5,862 nucleotides of DNA from Myxococcales bacterium (GTDB lineage Bacteria; Myxococcota; Bradymonadia; UBA7976; UBA1532), in NCBI GenBank assembly GCA_020430675.1, contig JAGQJJ010000291.1, positions 1-5,862 on the forward strand, written 5' to 3'. The notes under the pieces were generated by a model. It was not told where the DNA came from. It saw only the letters and a program-made list of their open reading frames with translations, and made no database searches. The translations under genes and the position numbers were made by a program. Below, piece by piece: positions 1 through 5,862 of the stretch. Every line of letters begins with the position of its first letter. Within the stretch, counting starts at the first letter, position 1.

Positions 1-1705
1 TGCGCCACTGGTAGTAGCCGCGCTGATCATCATTGCCGCTCAGCCACGCCGGGCAGCCGGGCGCGTGCAAAGCCACCGTCTGCTGCTTGCCCTCAAGCAA
101 GAAACACTCGCGGTGCACCTCTTCACCGATGCCATAGCGCACGCACATCGGCACGTGCCACGGCTCGCCCTGCGGCGCGGTGCTGCCCGCCGGCAAGGCG
201 CGGCGCTGGCTCAGCCCCAGCGTCGCCGGCCCGCCCTCGGTGCACAGCACATCGATCTGCACCAGCGGCGTGCCTGGCTGGTCGAGGAACCACTTCGCCG
301 TCTCGGCCACCGGCTTGCCCGACTGCCTGGCCAGCGCTTCCAGCAGGTCGCTGGTCGTCGCCGTGCCGTAGGCATGCGCCGCCAGATAGGCGCGCACCCC
401 GTCGCGGAACGTCTCGCGGCCGATCCACGACTCGAGCATGCGCAGCACCGCCGCGCCCTTGCCGTAGGTGATGCCATCGAACGCATTGTGCACGTCACCG
501 CCATGCGCGATGGGCTGACGAATGCTGCGGGTATGGGCCTGCGCGTCCAGATCCATCACCCAGGCCGTGCCCGCGACGCGCTCCAGATCCATCTCAAGCT
601 CGGGATCCACCGACGCCACGACCCACGCCGCCGTCCAGGTGGCAAACGCCTCGTTCAGCCACAGGTCGTCCCACCACGCCAGCGTCACCTCATTGCCGAA
701 CCACATATGCGCCATCTCGTGCGCGATGACCGACTGGCTCCACATCTTGTGATTTGCCGGCGCCGACGCCTCATCGAGCAGCAGCAGGGTCTCGCGGAAG
801 GTGATCAGCCCCACGTTCTCCATCGCGCCGGCAGCGAAGTTGGGCACGGCGACCAGGTCGAGCTTGGCGAAGGGGTGCGGCGTGCCGAAATAATCCGACA
901 ACGCCTTGTGGATCACCGGCGCGCGCTCCAGGGCGTACTTCGCCAGTCGCCCCTTGCCCTTGGTGGCCACGAGCCGCAGCGGCAGATTCGGAATCGCGTC
1001 GGCCGGCGCCTCGACCACGTCGAACTCACCCACCGCAAACGCCACCAGATACGTCGGCAGCGGCTTGGTCTCGGCGAACTCGAACACGGTCAGCCCCAGC
1101 TCATCGCGCCGGCTCTGCTCGGGGCTGTTCGCCAAGGCGAGCTGCCCCTGGGGCACGCGCAGGGTCACGCGATAGGGCGTCTTGAACTCGGGCTGGTCAA
1201 AGCACGGGAAGGCCTGGCGGGCGTACATCGGCTCGAACTGCGTGAACGCATACCAGAGGCCGCCCTCTTTGACGCGGTACAACCCGTTCGGCACCTCGGG
1301 CAGCCGCGCGCGGAAGCTGAGCTTCAGCGTCACCTCGCCCGCGGGCAGCGGCTCGGCGAAGACCAGCGCCAGCCCACCGTTGGGCCCCTGCACCGCGCGG
1401 CCTTTGCGCTCGGCGGCACCGACGGCCGCGGTCACCGAGTCGACGTCCAGGTCGCGTCCATGCAGCTCGACGACGGCGCGCGCCGCCTCCAGCCGCACCG
1501 CGATCTGCGCCTGACCGGCGTACGCGGCCTCGGCCGGATCGACGGTCAGATCCAGGTCATAACGCAGCGGCACGACCGCGTGGTCAAGCCGGCGATGCCC
1601 ATCGGGCCCGGCCTCATCCGCCACCGGGTTGGAGGTCACCGGCGGCGTGCTGCCGCAGCCGACGACCAACAAGCCCCCGATCAACAAGCGACGCCATACG
1701 GACAT
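1..1705 (-). CDS. M1-family zinc aminopeptidase, lipoprotein (3' end beyond window)
   Basis: Probably removes N-terminal amino acids from peptides as a membrane-anchored zinc enzyme of the envelope. Translating the minus strand from 1705 gives 568 residues with no stop before the left edge, so the C-terminus is missing. Residues 1-17 are a lipoprotein signal: Arg-Arg, a hydrophobic stretch, then V-V-G-C with Cys17 as the predicted lipidated residue. The M1 hallmarks are in order: the exopeptidase motif GAMEN at 293-297, HEMAH at 329-333 (zinc ligands H329 and H333, catalytic E330), the third ligand E352 in LNEA exactly 18 residues after H333, and Y414 in GITYGKGA as the transition-state tyrosine. 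The substrate-domain signature FEPMYARQAFPCFDQP also reads clearly. The visible end (NDDQRGYYQW) resembles the start of the post-catalytic beta domain, so full length is likely near the usual 850-900 residues. The start is set by a Shine-Dalgarno six bases upstream and by the signal peptide. It is transcribed divergently from the three-gene cassette. The family is certain; the substrate is not. Confidence 0.95.
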   Translation of the reverse strand, partial: MSVWRRLLIGGLLVVGCGSTPPVTSNPVADEAGPDGHRRLDHAVVPLRYDLDLTVDPAEAAYAGQAQIAVRLEAARAVVELHGRDLDVDSVTAAVGAAERKGRAVQGPNGGLALVFAEPLPAGEVTLKLSFRARLPEVPNGLYRVKEGGLWYAFTQFEPMYARQAFPCFDQPEFKTPYRVTLRVPQGQLALANSPEQSRRDELGLTVFEFAETKPLPTYLVAFAVGEFDVVEAPADAIPNLPLRLVATKGKGRLAKYALERAPVIHKALSDYFGTPHPFAKLDLVAVPNFAAGAMENVGLITFRETLLLLDEASAPANHKMWSQSVIAHEMAHMWFGNEVTLAWWDDLWLNEAFATWTAAWVVASVDPELEMDLERVAGTAWVMDLDAQAHTRSIRQPIAHGGDVHNAFDGITYGKGAAVLRMLESWIGRETFRDGVRAYLAAHAYGTATTSDLLEALARQSGKPVAETAKWFLDQPGTPLVQIDVLCTEGGPATLGLSQRRALPAGSTAPQGEPWHVPMCVRYGIGEEVHRECFLLEGKQQTVALHAPGCPAWLSGNDDQRGYYQWR

Positions 1706-1711
1706 ACTGCG

Positions 1712-1717
1712 CTCTCC
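1712..1717 (-). promoter_or_regulatory. Ribosome-binding site of the M1 aminopeptidase
   Basis: On the minus strand GGAGAG lies 6 bases before the ATG at 1705. It fixes the start so that the lipoprotein signal peptide is complete. There is no competing in-frame upstream start with a comparable site. Confidence 0.7.
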
Positions 1718-1737
1718 AGGCCGGCAGGATGTCCGCC

Positions 1738-1766
1738 ACGGTAGGCAGACGCCTCGCCGATGTAAA
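1738..1766 (-). promoter_or_regulatory. Candidate sigma-70-type promoter for the M1 aminopeptidase
   Basis: On the minus strand TTTACA (1766-1761, five of six matches to TTGACA) is followed after 17 bases by TACCGT (1743-1738). The latter keeps only the first, second and last bases of TATAAT. Transcription would start near 1731 and leave a leader of about 26 bases that contains the ribosome-binding site. Spacing and location fit well, but the -10 element is weak and this is a consensus match only. Confidence 0.35.
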
Positions 1767-1784
1767 CCGCGATGCGCTGGGGCT

Positions 1785-1813
1785 TTGCTTCGGGGCGCGG
1801 TCGGCGCAAGATA
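1785..1813 (+). promoter_or_regulatory. Weak candidate promoter for the three-gene cassette
   Basis: TTGCTT at 1785-1790 is followed after 17 bases by AAGATA at 1808-1813, within the only noncoding DNA ahead of the cassette. A promoter is expected here because the upstream gene is divergent, but the -10 match is poor. The AT-richer patch at about 1808-1821 could hold a differently placed element or one for another sigma factor. Confidence 0.2.
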
Positions 1814-1830
1814 GGGGTAATCTGGCGGTG

Positions 1831-1834
1831 GGAG
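1831..1834 (+). promoter_or_regulatory. Ribosome-binding site that selects the GTG start at 1842
   Basis: GGAG sits 7 bases ahead of GTG at 1842, within a GGTGGGAGC context. It supports a GTG start for the metallohydrolase. The protein then begins directly with the first beta strand (MIQLTILGS), as RNase Z-like proteins usually do. Confidence 0.65.
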
Positions 1835-1841
1835 CACCTTC

Positions 1842-2593
1842 GTGATTCAGCTCACGATCCTGGGATCGGCCGACGCCTTCAACGGCACAGGTCGCGGCAA
1901 CAGCTGCTATCTGGTCGAGGATCCCGGCGGCACCTACGCGGTCGACTTCGGCCCCACGGCGATGGTCGCCTGCCGACGCCTCGGCTTTGATCCGACCCGC
2001 CTCGATGCCATCTACCTGACCCACCTGCACGGCGACCATATCGGCGGCATCGCCCAGCTCTTCATCGACCAGCAGTACCACGCGCGGCGCGACCGGCCCT
2101 TGATCATCGCCGGCCCCCCGGGCACCGAGGGGCGCATCGCCAGCCTCATCGACGTCAGCTATCCGTCGGTGCCCCGCGAAGGCCTGCGCTTCCCGCTGAT
2201 CTTCAAGCGGTACACCGTGCCCGGCCAGGTCGAGGTGCTCGGCCGCAAGGTCAGCACCATCCGCGCGCGCCACGACAGCGCCGCCATCGCGACCAGCCTG
2301 CGCATCGACGCCCACGGGCGCGCACTGGCGTTCAGCGGCGACACCGGCTGGCAGGACGACCTGCTCAAGCTCAGCGACGGCGCCCACCTCTTCGTCTGCG
2401 AGTGCAGCAACGCCGACCCCGGCTTCTGGGGCCACCTGAGCGTCACCGAGATCGCCGCCCGTCGCGCCGACTTCCAGGTCGGCCGCATGGTGCTCACCCA
2501 CCTGAGCGAAGCGTCGCGCCCGCAAGCGACCGCCCGCGCGCACGAGATGAACGTCGATATCGCCGACGACGGCCTCGTCTTCCACGTCAGCTG

Positions 2594-2594
<1 letters not shown>
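1842..2594 (+). CDS. RNase Z-like metallo-beta-lactamase-fold hydrolase, arm-less
   Basis: A 250-residue cytoplasmic metallohydrolase of the RNase Z/ElaC-like branch (COG1234 type). The metal-site motifs are complete: THLHGDH at 60-66 (H61, H63, D65, H66), H144 in RARHDSAA, D167 in FSGDTGW, and H220 in LTHLS, with the GHLS helper motif at 197-200. No signal peptide is seen. The protein is shorter than E. coli ElaC (about 305 residues). Only 23 residues separate H144 from D167, against about 70 in ElaC, where this interval carries the tRNA-clamping arm. True tRNA 3'-end processing is therefore doubtful, and another phosphodiester or ester substrate is as likely. It is the first gene of the cassette; its TGA overlaps the ATG of the FHA gene by one base (TGATG). 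Fold and metal binding are secure, but the substrate is unknown. Confidence 0.9.
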
Positions 2595-3519
<925 letters not shown>

Positions 3520-3523
<4 letters not shown>

Positions 3524-4950
3524 CCGCCCCCAAGCGGGTGCTCATCATCTACACCGGCGGCACCATCGGCATGGAGCGCAGCCCGCGCGGCTACGTGCCC
3601 GCCCCCGGGCGCCTGCAGCAGCAGCTCGAACGCATGCCGCAGTTCCACGACCCGGCGTTCCCGCGCTTCACCACGCCCGAGACCGAGTTTGGTCGCCGCA
3701 TCCAGTACCACATCAAGGAGTTCGCGCCGCTGCTCGACTCCTCGAACATGGACATGAGCGACTGGGTGCGCCTCGCGGTCGACATCCACGCACACTACGC
3801 CGAGTACGACGCCTTCGTGGTGCTGCACGGCACCGACACCATGGCCTACACCGCGTCGGCGCTCTCCTTCGCCCTGCCGGGCCTGACCAAGCCGGTCATC
3901 GTCACCGGCTCGCAGATCCCGCTGCGAGAAATGCGCAATGACGCCCGCAATAACCTGTTGACGGCCCTGCTGCTGGCCGCCAAGGACCCGATTCCCGAAG
4001 TTTGTCTGTACTTCAACGGCCGGCTGATGCGCGGCAACCGCACGCAGAAGGTCGACACCGCCGGGTTTGAAGCCTTCGCCTCGCTCAACCTGCCCCCGCT
4101 CGCCGAGGTGGGCATCCGCTTTGATCTCGCGTGGCAGCGCATTCGCCCATCGCCGCGCGCGCCGCTCAAGCTGCGGCCCATCACCGAGCGCAACGTCGCG
4201 ATCATCCGCCTCTTTCCGGGCATCAGCGCCGAGACGCTGGGCAACTTCCTGCGCCCGCCGCTGCGGGGCGCGGTGTTGCAGACCTACGGCACGGGCAACA
4301 TGCCCGACAACCGCCCCGACCTGCTCGCCGTGCTGCGCGAGGCCACCGAACGCGGCGTGGTGCTGGTCAACACCACGCAATGTCTGCGCGGCGCGGTGAC
4401 GACGGACTACGCGGGCGGCAACCTTCTGGACGCCATCGGCGTGGTTGGCGGCGCCGACATGACGCCCGAGGCGGCACTGACCAAGCTCGCCTACCTGCTC
4501 AGCCGCGACGACCTGCGCCCCGATGAGGTGCGCCGCCACCTGCGCCGCGACCTGCGCGGCGAGCTCACCGATCCGAACAGCCGGAGCCGATTCTCGTTTC
4601 GCGACGCGCAGTTCGTGCAGCGCGTCGCCGAGTCGCTCGCCGCCCACGCCGGCGAGGATCACGCCGATGAGGTCTCGAACGCGCTGTATCCGGTGCTGCT
4701 CTGCTCGGCGGCAGCGATGGGCGACGCCGAGACGCTGGAGCGCATGATCGCCGACGGCGTCGACGTCAACCGGCCCGACTACGACGGGCATACCGCGCTG
4801 CAGATCGCCGCTCGCGAAGGCAACGTCGAGATCGTCCGCCTGCTGCTGCGCGAAGGCGCCGACCGCCATCGCGACGGCGACGCCGCCCTCGCGCTGGCCG
4901 AGCAATGCGGTCATTTTGCCGTCGCCGACCTGCTGCGCAAACCGGGCTGA
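3520..4950 (+). CDS. ansA: Type I L-asparaginase fused to C-terminal ankyrin repeats
   Basis: Predicted cytoplasmic enzyme hydrolysing L-asparagine to aspartate and ammonia; 476 residues against about 340 for E. coli AnsA. Residues 1 to about 351 are the asparaginase: TGGTIGM at 12-18 (nucleophile T15), the DSSNM loop at 73-77, HGTDTMAYTAS at 103-113 (T105, D106), the GSQIPL segment at 130-135, and RGNRTQKVD with K177. T105 to K177 is 72 residues, the same spacing as T91 to K163 in AnsA. The domain closes with DMTPEAALTKLAYLLS and RGELT, as AnsA does. After a linker, residues about 388-476 give ankyrin repeats: one diverged (AAAMGDAETLERMIADGVDVN), one canonical (DGHTALQIAAREGNVEIVRLLLREGAD), and one short capping repeat. 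No signal peptide is seen, which fits the cytoplasmic type I class. This domain order matches animal ASPG (60-kDa lysophospholipase/asparaginase). It is the last gene of the cassette; the start at the ATGA overlap places TGGTIG at the expected depth. The enzyme family is firm; the role of the ankyrin tail is unknown. Confidence 0.94.
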
Positions 4951-4953
4951 CCG

Positions 4954-5655
4954 CTACCAATCGAAGCGCAGCCACGGCTGTCCGAGCCCGACCGCCGCGC
5001 CGACGGCGGCGCCAATGATGACATCGGTGGGATAATGATTGCCGGCGCTGATCTGCAGGCCACCGGCCGCGAGCGCCAACGCCGGCCCGACCGACCAGGC
5101 CACAAAGCGCCACGCGCTGCTCGGTCGGCGCCGATCGAGCAGCCCGGCCAGCGTGACCGCCGCCGCCATCGGCACCGCGGTATGGCCTGACCAGAATGAA
5201 GCGTAGTTGACGCCATCGGCCAGCCGCGCCGGTGCGTGGCCCGAGCGCACCAGATAGGGATAAGGCCGCCCGAAGCCGGTCTTGGCGATTTGCGTGACCA
5301 GCCCCGCCAGCGCCGCCGATTGCAGCACCAACGCCGCGTCGCCCACGCCCATCTCCAGATCGGGCGCCGCGACCGCGGCGAGCGCGCCGGCCCCAGCCAC
5401 GGTGATGCCGACAAGGCCATCGGCGAGTGGCTCACCAAGGGCAAAGTCCGCATCGACGGCAAAGCGATCCAACGGGTTGATGTCAGCGCGGTCGCACGGA
5501 CACGACGTCTCGACCCGCGAAGCGTGACTGCGATGCAGCGCCCACCACGCGGCGCCGGCGCCCACGCCCAGCGCGCCTTCGACGACCGGATCGAGCCGTT
5601 CGCCAGCCGGTGCGCAAAACGCGGCCCAGACGAGCGCAAACGAGAGGAAGGTCAC
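4954..5655 (-). CDS. PAP2-superfamily phosphatase-like membrane protein with altered phosphate-site residues
   Basis: A 233-residue envelope protein of the PAP2/vanadium-haloperoxidase fold, whose members dephosphorylate lipid or other phosphate esters. From a GTG at 5655 the N-terminus is hydrophobic (FLSFALVWAAFCAPA), a signal peptide or anchor, followed by a CPCDRADINPLDR segment with two cysteines (52 and 54). Several alanine/glycine-rich hydrophobic segments follow. Motif 1 is KTGFGRPYP (125-133), motif 2 is FWSGHTAV (154-161), and motif 3 is QISAGNHYPTDV (201-212). The catalytic histidines H158 and H207 and partner D211 are kept. However, the motif 1 arginine appears as Tyr132, the motif 3 arginine as Gln201, and the usual Pro before SGH as Trp155. 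The start is uncertain: no Shine-Dalgarno precedes 5655, and the frame stays open back to GTG codons at 5751, 5766 and 5799, which would add up to 48 disordered-looking residues and bury the signal segment. It is convergent with the asparaginase gene, with a 3-bp gap. Confidence 0.85.
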   Translation of the reverse strand: MTFLSFALVWAAFCAPAGERLDPVVEGALGVGAGAAWWALHRSHASRVETSCPCDRADINPLDRFAVDADFALGEPLADGLVGITVAGAGALAAVAAPDLEMGVGDAALVLQSAALAGLVTQIAKTGFGRPYPYLVRSGHAPARLADGVNYASFWSGHTAVPMAAAVTLAGLLDRRRPSSAWRFVAWSVGPALALAAGGLQISAGNHYPTDVIIGAAVGAAVGLGQPWLRFDW

Positions 5656-5835
5656 TGACGGGGGCGTCCGGCGCGCATGCCGGAGAGCATCGCCGCAACG
5701 TGAGGCGGCGAGCAAGCGGGCGGGAATTTCACGGTGTGGCGCAGACAACACGGCGCTTCGACGCACGGGTGGCGTCGACGGCCGCGCCGGGGGCGGCACG
5801 GGCGATGCACCGAGCGGCGTCCTCAGGAGGTGCTG
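5656..5835. other. Divergent intergenic region (or partly the PAP2 N-terminus)
   Basis: About 180 bp between the chosen PAP2 start and the right-edge gene. It should hold promoters for both directions, but I find no good sigma-70 match on either strand; the AT-richest patch is GGGAATTTCAC near 5722-5732. A perfect 6-bp inverted repeat, TCCGGC/GCCGGA with a 6-base spacer (5667-5684), lies 11 bases upstream of the PAP2 GTG. It is too short to call in DNA this GC-rich. If the PAP2 gene really starts at 5799, most of this stretch is coding. Confidence 0.5.
5825..5830 (+). promoter_or_regulatory. Consensus ribosome-binding site of the right-edge gene
   Basis: AGGAGG is a perfect Shine-Dalgarno core, 5 bases ahead of the ATG at 5836. 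It is the strongest ribosome-binding site in the window and the main reason to call a gene in the last 27 bases. Confidence 0.8.
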
Positions 5836-5862
5836 ATGAAAGCCGCCATCGCGTTGCTGTCT
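5836..5862 (+). CDS. Start of a probably exported protein (truncated by the window edge)
   Basis: Only nine codons are visible, reading MKAAIALLS. The lysine at position 2 followed by small and aliphatic residues is a typical n- and h-region beginning of a Sec signal peptide. Together with the consensus AGGAGG five bases upstream, this makes a real start likely. It diverges from the PAP2 gene. Nothing can be said about its function; a short N-terminal membrane anchor is the alternative to a cleaved signal. Confidence 0.65.

Noticed and set aside
65..1744. A 559-residue open frame on the plus strand
   Set aside because: It lies antisense to the M1 aminopeptidase, whose motifs are complete. 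The product is a low-complexity Arg/His/Leu/Gly-rich chain with no recognisable domain, as expected from GC-rich third positions on the opposite strand.
4992..5009. CCGCCG/CGGCGG hairpin just inside the PAP2 3' end, as a possible terminator for the cassette
   Set aside because: The 6-bp all-GC stem has no T-tract after it on either strand and encodes an Ala/Val/Gly repeat-like segment of the PAP2 protein. Such stems occur often by chance at this G+C content.
5236..5658. A 140-residue plus-strand frame opposite the PAP2 gene
   Set aside because: The opposite strand carries the recognisable PAP2 motifs; this product has none and is another antisense shadow.
5667..5684. TCCGGC/GCCGGA inverted repeat as an operator or regulatory hairpin
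   Set aside because: Six base pairs in very GC-rich DNA is not significant alone, and the stretch may be coding if the PAP2 gene starts further upstream.

Overview
The window is high-G+C bacterial DNA, roughly two thirds G+C or more by eye. It is densely coded, with GC-rich third codon positions and very long open frames opposite the real genes. A lipobox on one gene and PAP2- and M1-type exported enzymes point to a Gram-negative bacterium. The FHA/winged-helix fusion and the PAP2 protein with a paired-cysteine segment remind me of Myxococcota/Bradymonadales-like or high-GC gammaproteobacterial genomes. That placement rests on impression only.

Layout. Positions 1-1705 (minus) hold most of an M1-family zinc aminopeptidase made as a lipoprotein; its 3' end lies beyond the left edge. 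A 136-bp divergent intergenic region (1706-1841) separates it from a tight plus-strand cassette of three genes. These are an RNase Z-like metallo-beta-lactamase-fold hydrolase (1842-2594), an FHA-domain protein with a C-terminal winged-helix-like domain (2594-3523), and a type I L-asparaginase fused to C-terminal ankyrin repeats (3520-4950). They overlap by 1 and 4 bases, so they are very likely co-transcribed and translationally coupled. Only 3 bp after the asparaginase stop comes the convergent stop of a minus-strand PAP2-type phosphatase-like membrane protein (4954-5655). A roughly 180-bp upstream region follows. At the right edge is the first 27 bp of a plus-strand gene (5836 onward) with a textbook ribosome-binding site and the beginning of what looks like a signal peptide.

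How the genes work together. The aminopeptidase (envelope peptide breakdown) and the PAP2 protein (phosphate ester or lipid chemistry in the envelope) look like independent single genes. The middle three form one transcription unit combining a metallohydrolase, a phosphothreonine-reading putative DNA-binding protein and an amidohydrolase with a protein-interaction tail. No common pathway is known to me. The most unusual points are the asparaginase-ankyrin architecture, which parallels animal ASPG proteins, the FHA/winged-helix fusion, the arm-less RNase Z-like protein, and the altered phosphate-pocket residues of the PAP2 protein. I saw no CRISPR array, tRNA, rRNA, transposon or convincing intrinsic terminator.
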